NCBI RefSeq assembly: GCF_003576645.1
Contig: NC_044922.1
Location: forward strand, 24,708,274 to 24,772,273
DNA: 64,000 bases
Reading direction: 5' to 3'
Source of the DNA: Ipomoea triloba
Taxonomy: Eukaryota; Streptophyta; Magnoliopsida; Solanales; Convolvulaceae
This document shows positions 32,319-42,838 of this stretch, one piece after another. A model generated the notes under the pieces. The model did not search any database. It saw only the letters and a list, made by a program, of their open reading frames with translations, and was not told where the DNA came from. How positions within the stretch are numbered: position 1 is the stretch's first letter; every line of letters begins with the position of its first letter. Both the position numbers and the translations under genes were made by a program.

Positions 32319-33345
32319 GTAACATCACAGGCAGTGCTGGCATGATATATTCAGCGCAATAAGTCAGGCTCGTAAGTTAATCTACATTACTGGATGGTTT
32401 GTCTACCATTTAGTTAGACTTGTTCGAGATAGTAATGATACAAAAGAAAGCACTTTGGGGGACCTTCTCAAAACGAAGTCTCAACAAGGCGTGAGGGTGC
32501 TGCTACTTGTATGGGATGATCCCACTTCTAATAGCATTCTTGGGTATAAAACTGTAAGTTCTAAATGTGTTCTGTTTGTTTAGCACCGAGCATACAAATT
32601 TGTAGTTTTTCTTTTGGTGAAAACAATAAAACAATTCGTTTGAGTATAGGAAAGTCTAGCTAAGTTATATTTTACTCTATTCCATAACCGTTAGCAACAA
32701 ATCTTGAGGAGACTTGTTGCTTCACTTGCTCGAGTTTGAAACTATTACCAATATTTCTCATTCTTATGATATCTAGGATGGAATCATGCAAAGAAGGTGC
32801 GATCTTTTTTCCATTATCTTCGAGTCTTCGTACATCCTTACCTATCGGGCTTTATGTCTAGTTTCTATAATCTCTTTGAGAAAGCATTGTTTGACGTTTG
32901 AGGAAGCTGCAGACTTGCTTTAAGAGTTCCAGAGTTTATTCATTACGGAACTTGTTTTTGTCATCAGGAAATTGGAACAATCTACACACACCATCATAAA
33001 ACTGTTATAGTTGATGCAGATGCGGGTAACTACAGGAGAAAGATTATAGCTTTTGTTGGGGGCCTTGATTTATGCAGGGGACGATACGATACTCCAAATC
33101 ACCCTATTTTCAGAACATTACAAACTTTGCACAAAGATGACTATCATAACCCAAATTTCACGGTAATCCTTGGATGAATTCTTTGTGATCATAATCTAAA
33201 ACTCTTTCATGTTTTCGAAAACAAAAGATCTGTTAGTGATTGTGTTATTTTGTCACGTTTAACTTGAATAGAGACCTACTACTAGTTTCCCAAAAGAACC
33301 TTGGCATGATTTGCACAGTCAGAGATTGGTACAGGTATTGGTATC
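32319..33345 (+). pseudogene. Captured phospholipase D fragment (PLD delta-like)
   Basis: Exon-like blocks are [20 protein letters not shown], then [20 protein letters not shown] and [11 protein letters not shown] before a GTAAGT donor. Next comes a more decayed exon near 32780-32870. After a CAG acceptor come EIGTIYTHHHKTVIVDADAG (with the HxKxxxxD motif at 32992-33015), KIIAFVGGLDLC and LHKDDYHNPNFT before a GT donor. A last piece has PREP-like KEPWHDLHS (near 33290-33325). The order matches the first catalytic half of plant phospholipase D. The C2 domain and second HKD motif are missing. Confidence 0.8.
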
Positions 33346-33678
33346 TTAAGCTCCAAGAGATTTGCATAATTCTCTTAAATCATGCCCTTAATTCCCTTGA
33401 TTAGGCTGAATTCGTCTTCATTTCTTTGTCTGCATTAACGCAGGGGAAAAAGTTTTTGTCTTGATATGGCTTTGGTTCTTGTTCTCCGGTTAGGAGTAGA
33501 GAAGCACTTAAAATACCCATTTTGCCCCTCTTTTTAACACCCAATTCACGCCACATCTAAAGGCCGACCAATTTAGATTAAAATTGAATAGTTTAGGGAT
33601 CACATTGGATGCAATTAAAAGTCAATGCACTAAATTAATAAAATGTTATAGTCGGAGGACCATCTTGGGAATTAACTC

Positions 33679-33915
33679 ATAAAATTTATTCAAAGTGTAC
33701 TTTACTCCTTCCTCATCATTCATCAATCACATATCATAATTAAAATTTAAATATATATAATTTTATAATGTAGTGTTCTTGCTATTTTTTAAATTAAAAA
33801 TAATGTAAAAATTATATTATAATTTTAATGCTAAGATTGAGTAATTACCAATACTTAGTATATATTCCACTTATTTTATTAGTGTAATTTTAGTCGGAAA
33901 TAATTGAGCAAATAA
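33679..33915. other. AT-rich spacer before the H2A.X promoter
   Basis: No ORF or repeat beyond the MULE target duplication copy at its left end. Confidence 0.4.
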
Positions 33916-33919
33916 TGTG

Positions 33920-33927
33920 GCGCCAAA
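33920..33927 (+). promoter_or_regulatory. E2F-like site upstream of H2A.X
   Basis: GCGCCAAA, an exact match to the plant E2F consensus (TTTSSCGC reversed), about 300 bp before the H2A.X start codon. E2F sites are common in S-phase and DNA-damage genes; binding here is inferred. Confidence 0.45.
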
Positions 33928-33981
33928 GTAGGAGTCAAAAATTTGATGGAGCGCAGAAGTACCCGGGAAAGTCAAATAGGT

Positions 33982-34142
33982 GCCACGTTGGCAATCTCCG
34001 CAAAAACCAAGTAACCAATCAGAATCAAGATTTCTAGAACGGTGAACGGGAAGCCAAAAGATGTGAGCCACGTTGGCAATCCATGCGAAATCAAATCCAC
34101 CAATTAGAATTGAGGTCTAGACCTCGCTCCTTTCTATATAAA
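33982..34142 (+). promoter_or_regulatory. H2A.X core promoter with duplicated module and TATA box
   Basis: GCCACGTTGGCAATC occurs at 33982-33996 and again at 34067-34081. Each copy is followed by an ACCAAT-type CCAAT box (34015-34019 and 34100-34104). A TATA box (TATATAAA, 34135-34142) lies about 85 bp before the ATG. The CACGTTGG core is similar to bZIP/E-box type motifs. Confidence 0.6.
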
Positions 34143-34224
34143 CGATCGAATGTGTTTCATTTCCCTCCCAAATCGATCAACGCGAAAACTCAAATTATCA
34201 AATTTCAAGTTTACCTCAATCGCC

Positions 34225-34757
34225 ATGAGTTCTGCAGCAGCGGAATCGAAATCCACCGGCGGCCGGGGCAAGCCCAAAGCCTCCAAATCCGTCACTAGGT
34301 CCTCAAAGGCCGGCCTTCAGTTCCCCGTCGGCAGAGTCGCCAGGTATTTGAAGAAAGGCCGTTATGCTCAACGCGTCGGCTCCGGTTCTCCGGTCTATCT
34401 CTCTGCTGTTCTCGAATACCTAGCCGCTGAGGTTCATATTGCTCTCTATTCTCCTATCCTTTCAATCATTCATTTATTTTGTTTCTGTTTTTGTTGTGCA
34501 ATCATTAATCAACTGTTGATTTGTTGAATTTGTAGGTTTTGGAGCTTGCTGGGAATGCCGCAAGGGACAATAAGAAGAACAGGATAGTCCCAAGGCACAT
34601 CCAATTGGCGGTGAGAAACGACGAGGAGTTTAGCAAGCTGTTAGGATCTGTGACTATTGCCAATGGCGGTGTTCTGCCCAACATTAACCAGTGTTTGCTT
34701 CCCAAGAAGAATGCTAAAGGGAAGGCCGAGATTGGATCTATGTCCCAGGAGTTTTAG
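34225..34757 (+). CDS. H2A.X: Histone H2A.X (SQEF C-terminus)
   Basis: Two exons, 34225-34431 and 34536-34757, joined in phase 0 at the position usual for plant H2A genes (EYLAAE / [14 protein letters not shown]). The protein has 142 residues. It contains the histone fold: [17 protein letters not shown], then [12 protein letters not shown] and [16 protein letters not shown]. The docking region is [16 protein letters not shown]. The tail ends GSMSQEF. The SQEF motif identifies the H2A.X variant, whose serine is phosphorylated by ATM/ATR around DNA double-strand breaks. Length equals that of the Arabidopsis proteins as I recall them. The promoter has E2F-like, CCAAT and TATA elements. The ORF reported as running through 34527 is intron read-through. 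Confidence 0.97.
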
Positions 34758-35559
34758 ATCAGCTTAATTAGTTGAAGAATCAGAGGGCAAAGAAATGGGA
34801 ATTGTGCCAATTTTTTGTTTTTGAACATTTAGTGCTTCATCAAAGTGTTAAATGTAGATTTGGTGGCTGAATTGCAGTTGTTAATAGAATGTTTGATGCT
34901 TGCTTTATGAAATTGGTGCTAGTTTAACGAGTGATGACTGACGACTATCAAATTATTAATCAATTTTTTTGCCTGGTGCATTGAAGATTTGATGAAATAC
35001 TATTATATCATCCCTGATTTAACTCAGATCTGTTCACCTACCGGTTTCCTGCACACAACTGGCAGCGTTGATGCCCGTCTGAACCACAATTTTTGCATTG
35101 ACTGGGATTTAGAACTGATAAACTAGCATTATAAAGCATTTGGTACAATGAAATTCTCAGATTTGTGATAGAGTTGGAAGAATTGAAAAACTTGCATTAT
35201 AAAACACTTGCCAAGGAAACAAATGACCCCAAAGTGGATCAATTCTTATACCATGAACTAATGTTTACAATGTATGTGCATGTGTTTTATTTTATGAGTT
35301 TTTTGTATTGTGTTATAAAATTTATATTTGATTTATGTGTTTTGTGTTGTAAAATTTAGTGTTTATAAATATAAATTATGTAATGTGTTTTGTGATTCAT
35401 AATGTTGTGTAGACCATGTATATGATATAAATTGCCAAAGCGGATGCTCAAATGGTAGAACCCGATGTGAGGTCTTGTAATTTGATCCAACACATCTTGC
35501 AATTAGTGTAATAGTCAGGTTTCGTATTTATAATGTTTAAACTGTGCTGCCGTCAACAT
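34758..35559. other. 3' flank of H2A.X; no further gene
   Basis: Contains the H2A.X 3' UTR and AT-rich sequence. The open frame at 35165-35359 has no recognisable family. A tRNA-like string (GCTCAAATGGTAGAACCC near 35448) does not fold as a complete tRNA. Confidence 0.4.
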
Positions 35560-35632
35560 GGGGATGTAGCTCAAATGGTAGAGCGCTCGCTTTGCATGCG
35601 AGAGGCACGGGGTTCGATCCCCCGCATCTCCA
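35560..35632 (+). tRNA. tRNA-Ala (anticodon UGC)
   Basis: Full 73-nt cloverleaf. The acceptor stem is GGGGATG with CATCTCC (one G-U pair) and discriminator A. The D arm is in TAGCTCAAATGGTAGAGC. The anticodon stem CTCGC/GCGAG (35586-35602) holds the loop TTTGCAT, with anticodon TGC at 35593-35595. The T arm is CGGGG-TTCGATC-CCCCG. Internal A and B boxes fit pol III. There is no intron and no encoded CCA, as expected for a nuclear gene; the plastid trnA-UGC has a large intron. Confidence 0.97.
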
Positions 35633-35689
35633 CTTCAAATGTTTTTCCCACTTTTCCTTTAAAGCAGGAAATTAAACCTTAGGCAAACG

Positions 35690-38600
35690 ATAGAGTAGAC
35701 TGCGAAGAGTAGCCCCGCCAACGGACAGCCGGAGATTCTGCGTTATCTGCAGGAAAACATTCGCGACGCCGAACAGCGGAATTACGGAACAGTTCAGTTG
35801 TACAGAGGTGGGAGGCCTACGGGCAGGCGACGGCGACGAGCCGACGAAGGACACAGACTCACGAGGTTAATTTTTGCACTGTTTGTTTGTTTGTTTGTTT
35901 TTTTTTTTTTTTCCTGATTTTTGAAGTGAATTTATGTGTTATATTGTGTTTATTTTTTCGAAATTTGATTGTTAAATTATTATTTATAGTTAGATTAATG
36001 TAATAATATGTATCAGACTGCTCTGCAATGGCGTTGGCCATGCCTATGTTCAATCTTGCTCCAGATATGAGGGTGTCTAGACTCTGCTTAGGTGAGTCCA
36101 TGGCTCTCTCTTTCTTTGTTCTCGCACTTGTACGTCTTTTTTCTTTCTGAGTTCCAAAATCTGAAGCAGGAACCATGACATTTGGCGAGCAGAACACCTT
36201 TTCTCAGTCTATTCAGATCCTAGATAGAGCATTTGATGCTGGAATTAACTTCTTCGATTCTGCTGAAATGTATGCACACCAAATGTTCGACATTTGTCTC
36301 CAATGTGCAGCTGGTGTTCCTCTCGACTGAATTTTCTTGAACTCTTTTTTATGCTAGGTACCCAGTGCCTCAGCGTGCAGAAACTCAGGGGAGGAGTGAG
36401 GAGTTCTTTGGCAGATGGATTAAGGAGAGAAAAATCCCCCGAGACAATGTCATTTTTGCAACAAAGGTAGTGAAAATTTGCTTCTATTTTATTTGCTTGT
36501 TTGTGTTTGAAGTAATGTTATCTGATATCAAACAACTATACCAACCAAGTCACTTTATCAATTGCCAACTTATTTTAGATTGGATGCTCAGAGAATCATT
36601 AAGAGTTGTTTCATAGCTGCAAAGTTGTGCTTATAAAGATAGTATAATGCAATATCACTTTTTGTTGAGCTCTATAATACATGTAGCATGAAGGAAATTT
36701 GTCCAGAAGAGTAAATAACTCTAATGGGGCATGACAGTGTTTGAAATATCACAAACAGGAGAGTTTCTCACTGTTGTTGTGACTTCCAGACTGATGCTAT
36801 ATTGATTTCTTCTAACCTTGAACAGTTGAACTTGTTCCAATTGCATATGGTTTCTTAGTTGTTTTCTGTTTTTATACAGGTCAGTGGCCCTTCTGGACAG
36901 ATGTCTTGGATCCGAAATGGACCAGAAAGCTTGGATGCCTGGAATATAACTGAGGCAATTGACAATAGGTAATAGGTTAATCCATCAATGTGATTGTTGT
37001 CTTTGTTTGGAAGCATTTCTTAATGTTGACATTATTGACTATTTTATTGTATAATGTATCGTATCATGATGATTTTTCTAATTTCTTCCATTTTTCCAGA
37101 TAAATAGTCGCAACTTGTTACTTACATAAACTTTTATCGAATTTACTGGCCCATTATGCTTTTACTTTTCAGTTAATGATTTTGTATTGCTGTTTGGACT
37201 AATTTTCTGATGAACTGGTGCAGTTTGTTGCGTGCAAAAACTGATTACATAGACTTGTATCAAATTCACTGGCCTGATCGGTTTGTACAATGGATTTCCC
37301 TCTATTTTCTCTCTTCTTTTGATAGCATCATATGTGTCAGTTAATAATTGAGAATTAGAAATTTAGAATGCGAAAACTGAATACGTCTTGGACTTACCTT
37401 CTGTCATCCACCATTTAATTGAAAATTTCTTGGACGTTCTCACAGCTATGTTCCAATGTTTGGAGAAACTGAATATGATCCGCTCCTAAATTTTTCCTCA
37501 GTGAGTTTTGAGGAACAAATAAGTGCTTTAAGCAGAGCTGTCGATGCTGGAAAGGTTATTTGTGTGCTTCCTAATAATTTGGTTATTCAACTTTACTTTT
37601 TGGCATTCAATTGAAGGTGAAATTTATTTCCTCTAGATCAGGTACATTGGACTAAGTAATGAAACACCTTATGGCATCATGAAGTTCTTACAAGTTGCCG
37701 AAAGTGGAACTGGCTATCCTCGAATAGTTTCTGTCCAGGTGCTGTATGGCTCAATTATGCTTGAAACTTGTGAGGCTTCTCCTTTTATCTCTTCTACATT
37801 GGTACCGTTATTGTTATGAGTAAAGCATGACTTGGCTTCCATGATTCTTTTTGTTTTACATTTTCAGAACTCATACAACTTGTTATGTCGAACTTTTGAT
37901 TTGGCAATGGCCGAATGCTGCCACAACGAGAGGTGAACCTTGTATCAATACATTACGTTTTATACTTCTCTTTGGGTAGTCATACACCTTATTCATGCAT
38001 CTCAATTATGCTGAGTGTAAACTTTCTTGAATATTTTTTTTCCCCAGGGTGAGCTTATTAGCCTACAGCCCTCTAGCAATGGGCATACTTTCTGGGAAGT
38101 ACTTCTCACCTGATGGGGGTCCAGATGATGCTCGTCTTAATCTGTTCAGAGGTTACATCACAATCTTATTGCTATTGCAATACTACTGGTAAAATTTCTC
38201 ACAAGTGAGCTGCTTCTTCATTCAGGGAGGTATGTGGAAGGGGAGTCCAGATACAACCTGTCAAAAGCCAGAATTAGACAGGCTGCAATAGTAAGTATAT
38301 AGTTCTTACTTTCTTTTTCATGCTATATGGTCCCCCCTCTAGGTGTTTGTTTTGCATTTGCGTGACATTTTTTTTTTGTTTCCTAGCTAACGCACTTCTA
38401 TTATGTGTTGCAGTCATACTGTGAAATTGCAGATAAATATGGTATTCATCCAGTGTCTCTTGCAATTGGTATGGCAAGATCTCTCCTCTCTCTCTCACTC
38501 ACTTTGTGTGTGCATACATAAGACATGCATATAATTATAGATATTGGTGTCATTTAGTGAGACCAGTAGTAAATATGGTGGATGAAATACTAGGCATATA

Positions 38601-39469
38601 ATTATAGATATTGGTGTCATTTAGTGTGACCAGTAGTAAATATGGAGGATGAAATACTAGGGGTATAATGGGTGAAACTGGGTGTTTTAAGCAGTGTTAC
38701 AAAAATCCCGCCTAGGCGCTGATCGACCGCCTAGCGTATCACTATAATCGGTGGTCTAGGTGGCCGACTAAGCCGCTTAGGCGCTGACCGCCTAGGCCTC
38801 ATAGTCGGTCGATTAGCTATTGTTTTTTTTTTAATGAGTTATTTCACTAAAAAAAACATCGTTTTGAGCAAAATAACCCTAAATTGTTTAAATTCTAGAT
38901 TTTTTTAGGTTAATATTTAATATTTTAGTATTAACTATTAAAGTATTAAATAGTTTATAATTATTAGTCTTTTAAAAATTAAACAAATTAAAAAAAAAAT
39001 ACACAGGTGCCTAGCGATTTTAGTATGAGATCCAAGAGTTTAATTTAAAATTAATGCCATATTATAGTGAAGGTAGGGACTAATTGGTTTTAAGAAAGAT
39101 ATGCCAACCAAATAACCAACAAATTTCATGGTTAAATGTGCTCGACTTACTAGGAAGTAAGCATAGTGTAGCGATGAGATCCATCAATGATTACAAATAA
39201 TTGCATGCATATCCAATATGTGGGGCATTTCGTTACAAAACAAGAGAGGAGAGAATGCTGTGGGTAATGTAATAGTGAAGGTAGTAAATTGTGAATCATT
39301 TTGGGCAGGTTTTGTTTTGAGACACCCTCTTGTGGCTAGTGCTGTGTTTGGAGCAACAAAGATATGGCAGCTTGAAGAGGTAGTTGGTGCAATCACAGTT
39401 GAGCTTGGTCCTGAAATACTTGCCGATATTAACAAGGTCCACTGGAGGCTTCCCAACCCCTGTCCTTGA
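35690..39469 (+). CDS. Aldo-keto reductase, Tas-like (NADPH-dependent oxidoreductase)
   Basis: Twelve coding exons join in frame to 359 residues: 36028-36091, 36170-36269, 36358-36466, 36880-36968, 37224-37280, 37446-37554, 37637-37738, 37868-37932, 38048-38151, 38226-38290, 38414-38468, 39309-39469. All introns are GT-AG. A 5' UTR exon at about 35690-35866 spliced to 36017 is likely; it is open upstream but has no ATG. The barrel starts LCLGTMTFGEQN. The AKR tetrad is visible: Asp51 and Tyr56 (FFDSAEMYP), Lys91 (FATK) and His136 (IHWPDR). Later family blocks are IRYIGLSNETPYG, VSLLAYSPLAMGILSGKY and ASAVFGATKIWQLEE. E. coli Tas and plant homologues share this pattern. There is no transit peptide, so it is probably cytosolic. 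The natural substrate is unknown. Confidence 0.92.
38527..38660 (+). repeat. 67-bp tandem duplication in the last AKR intron
   Basis: GCATATAATTATAGATATTG recurs at 38527 and 38594. Both copies run to ATGAAATACTAG with only a few differences. Confidence 0.85.
38692..39035. mobile_element. hAT-type MITE in the last AKR intron
   Basis: Starts CAGTGTTACAAAAATCCCGC followed by CCTAGGCGCT words that recur in both orientations. The right end (GGTGCCTAGCGATTTTAGT) is an imperfect inverted match. It explains why this intron (840 bp) is much longer than the others. Confidence 0.5.
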
Positions 39470-41510
39470 TCCCCACTAGGTTGTGACAGAGACAAACAGA
39501 CATTCTTGAAAAAGGTTTGGAACTTTTCCTGTCATCCTGCCTGCAGTGAGTACATTATAATCATCATTGGGGGGAATAAAAAAGTTGCACATTTTGGGAG
39601 GTTGTCCTTGTCCATCAAAATGTTGGGGGGGTATTTCTCATGAACATGAGGATGACACTGACACAAATGGATGCTTAGATATTTTTGGTGTAGATGAATA
39701 GTCACGGGACATGAGTTAGGCCTCCTCATAAATAAAGCAAGAGCCGGAGGAGAGATGTGCGTGTTTGACTGGTTGGTGTATGTTGTTGTACTTATAAGAT
39801 TGTATTTACATAATTATTTTCTACCGTATCAACCACAATAAGTATTTAAATAATTATTTTTAAAAAAATGTAAATTAAACATTAATTTTAAGATCAACTA
39901 TAATGAATTTCTCTTATACTTTGAATTACTTATTTAAATACAAACACCGGACATTAAATCAGTTACGCAATGTGCGTGTAAAATTAGTATAATATATACA
40001 TATCAAAGTGCTTATAAAAAATGTATAATATATTTATTACATATTACGTAATATATTAAATAAATAAAGGCGAGTATATTGACGTCTATATATGACAATT
40101 TTTGGCATTATATAAAAGTTAATTAGGAGTAAAAAGAAATGATATAATATGTTTACTTTTGAAAATATTATTTATTTTATTTATCTATTTCGTGAATCAA
40201 ACATGATATAACCCTCTACAAATTTAATTTTATCCACAAATTCATATCACCAAAAGTAACTAGGGAGTAGTCAATAGTGCCGCATTATATTGCCTGCCAT
40301 CGATGAATATAATAGAGTACATCAATGAGGAGGTTTAGAGGTATTGGGTTGAATTTTGATCAGCTAATGATGATGGGTTACAATAATATTGGTTTATTGA
40401 ACCCTAGCAAACTAAAAATGTACAAGACTGATAAGCTTTAATTAAAGAGATTCCCTTTATTACATTAACTAGTATACCACAATGCAAGGTCCTTCACTCC
40501 TTTGTGAATAAAACTTTGATTCACAAGAAAATTCATATCCGCTATCTCGTATTGTGACTCTAACCCGTAAATTAGTTTAGATTGTCTATAATTGACAGAC
40601 TCAAATTAAGAAGGACGATAAACAATTTCAATGGAGAGCTGAACTTGGAGTCTGTGTGATTACCCAATTAATTGTCTCACCAATTTGGTTAGGGTTACCC
40701 TTTTTGTGAAGAAAGCTAAACTTATAAAATCTTATTTTACATCATATATATTTTGGGTAATACACTACTATAAAGTTGTAATTAGTATTGCTTATTGATC
40801 CAACATGTTGAAAAATTCATGGTGGTAAAGTTTTGTTGAATATTTGTTTATGGAGTTAATACCTTTTTTTTTGGTCTTTCAAGTATTCTGATTTTAGTTG
40901 CATTAAAACTTTAAAATTGATTTTTTTTTTAAACTTATGAGTTTTAAATTTTTGTCACTTTCGATCATATGTTTATTATATACTAGCTATCAACCAGTTA
41001 ACTATGAATAATTTAGTCTTTCCCTTTTATTCTCCCTATAAAATTTAGCATTCCTTTACCTGTTTTTGGTCGTTTTGCTTATGGTGCTTCTAACTTGTCG
41101 GTCACAAATATTACTATTAATTTTTATCAACTGACAGTACATAATACAATTATGTATATTATATAATATTTTATTGAGTACTACTAATTCCAGTGCCAAT
41201 ACAATTAGAAATATTATATATGAAAAGCATGCCACATCCACCTATTTATTTATTTTTTCTAACTATGATTTTCTCAATGATATCACATTTATTAAAAAAA
41301 ATTGCTACATATATTCTAAAGTTCTAACACATTGGAATATAGTATGTATGGATGCATCTAATTCCAATTACTTCTTGCAAATTAAACGTTTCTTTTATTT
41401 ATTGTCATGTCTTTCTTTTAATTATTACACACATATAGTTTTGAATTGACTCTATATATAAATAACTTATTATAAAATTATACATTTTAACAAATGATAA
41501 ATTAGCATTT
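39470..41510. other. Intergenic, no gene recognised
   Basis: The first ~300 bp include the AKR 3' UTR. The rest is AT-rich. Small ORFs at 41056 (minus) and 41174 (plus) are AT-rich and unlike known proteins. The stretch at 40855-40990 resembles MULE-end sequence (GTCTTTCAAGTATTCTGATTTT), but no partner end was found. Confidence 0.35.
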
Positions 41511-41528
41511 AAAAAATATTTATTATTA

Positions 41529-42200
41529 TTGTCCAAACCCTAATGCTGCCTCCCTCCTCTCTCTAAAACCAAACGCCTTTCTCTGCTGCTCAACTTTGGC
41601 TTCCACCGCCGGCCTCCGGCCGGAGCTCTAATGGAGTTTTGAGCCGGCGGTTTTGGTCACCTTCTACGTTTGCTTTCGCTCTTCTTCCGCCCCGATCACC
41701 GTCGTAGCTCCGTCTGCCTCCGACCACCGCCACAGATCTTCCTCTTCCGTCTTCTCTCCCTTTGAATAAAATAATAATAGGTAGGTATTGGGCTTTGTGT
41801 TGGTAGTCTTGAACTCCCAACCCTATTTTGACTTTACCCACTTTTTATTTTCTTTATTATTGTGTTTTCCTCTCGTTACTTTCACGAGCATTTTTCCTCC
41901 CGTTGCTTTCACGAGCTTTTCATTTTCATTAGCATAAATCGTTTAGTTTGGTTTCGGCAAGTGTTGATCTTATCCTAGGCAACGAGCAAAAAATAATGAT
42001 GACGAAGACCCAGATCTTTGATGAAACTTTAAGCTCCCTGAAGGAACATAGCTTCCTAGTTATGAAACAATCTGCGATTCAAGTTTTCTATATCATAGTT
42101 AGAAAAGTTGTTTCTATGTCTGACTGTAAGGAATGGCCATTGATCGTTGATGTAAACATTTTATGTTATGAATTAATGGAATAGCTACGTTTACCTTTAA
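41529..42200 (+). mobile_element. Short non-LTR retroposon with 18-bp target duplication
   Basis: Flanked by identical AAAAAATATTTATTATTA at 41511-41528 and 42201-42218. The body starts with a GC-rich leader (AAACCCTAATGCTGCC, then CCGCCGGCCTCCGGCCGG) and ends in GAATTAATGGAATAGC and an A-rich tail. It looks like a LINE-mobilised, internally deleted element or a processed transcript. The open frame at 41948-42184 (78 codons) starts MVSASVDLILGNEQKI; I do not recognise it. Confidence 0.65.
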
Positions 42201-42540
42201 AAAAAATATTTATTATTAAATTAATTTGTCGTTATCCATTTGAAAAAAAAAAAAAAACATTCATTTTTGAGCATGCACCAATTTACAATAAAAAAAATAA
42301 CATTTTAATTCTTAACTCATCAATCATGTGAACTCAATAGTGATTAATTTATAATCAATAACATAGTGATCATCACAACTAACAATATTGAAATTAATAT
42401 TTCACGTAATAAATAAACAAAGGGGGCAGATATAGTCACAATCTTGGATCAAACAAAAGTAATCTCACTTCCCATCCAACTTGTGTAAAAATATTTATTT
42501 ATTTATTTTTGTTATCAGTATCTTATCCAATAAAAAACTA

Positions 42541-42838
42541 TGGCACTGTTTGGTGAATGACTGTTAGCTAATTGGGTTAGAATGTATGATTAGTTGATAA
42601 CATTAACTGATTGTAGAAAGGTATTTGGTAAATTAGCTGTAAACTGATAGTTGTTTGGTATAATTTCTTTTCTCAAAAAGTTAATTGAAAAGGCTGCTTT
42701 GAGTAGCCTTTTGAATTTTAGTATTTTAGAGTTAGAAAAAACTTATTAACCAAACATTTATATTGATTTCTTAACCAAATCAAACAGCTAATAGTGGTCA
42801 AATAAGCCAAAATTGACCGATACCAAACATGACTTATA
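42541..42838. mobile_element. MITE (TGTTTGGT ends)
   Basis: Left GGCACTGTTTGGTGAATGA faces right GATACCAAACATGACTTAT. A central hairpin AAAAGGCTGC...GCAGCC-type (AAGGCTGCTTTGAGTAGCCTT) and a TTTGGT-rich interior resemble hAT or Harbinger MITEs. Confidence 0.5.

Larger units (their letters stand above)
31638..33678 (+). mobile_element. Pack-MULE carrying GT47 and phospholipase D gene fragments
   Basis: The ends are long terminal inverted repeats (about 130 bp). The left arm (31638-31780) has AAAATGGTCATTCAACTATG and GGCGTGAACCTGGCG. The right arm in reverse complement (33678-33540) has AAGATGGTCCTCCGACTATA and GGCGTGAATTGGGTG. Flanks are ATTAAATTTA (31628-31637) and ATAAAATTTA (33679-33688), a 9-10-bp target duplication with one mismatch. 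Between the arms lie fragments of two unrelated host genes, not a transposase. Introns are retained in the captured PLD part, which indicates DNA-level capture rather than retroposition. Confidence 0.8.

Noticed and set aside
35437..35515. Second tRNA-like sequence before tRNA-Ala
   Set aside because: Has GCTCAAATGGTAGA but no matching acceptor or T stem; at best a decayed tRNA or SINE piece.
35690..35866. Coding N-terminal extension (transit peptide) for the aldo-keto reductase
   Set aside because: The frame that would splice into exon 1 is open but has no ATG before the stop near 35690; treated as 5' UTR.
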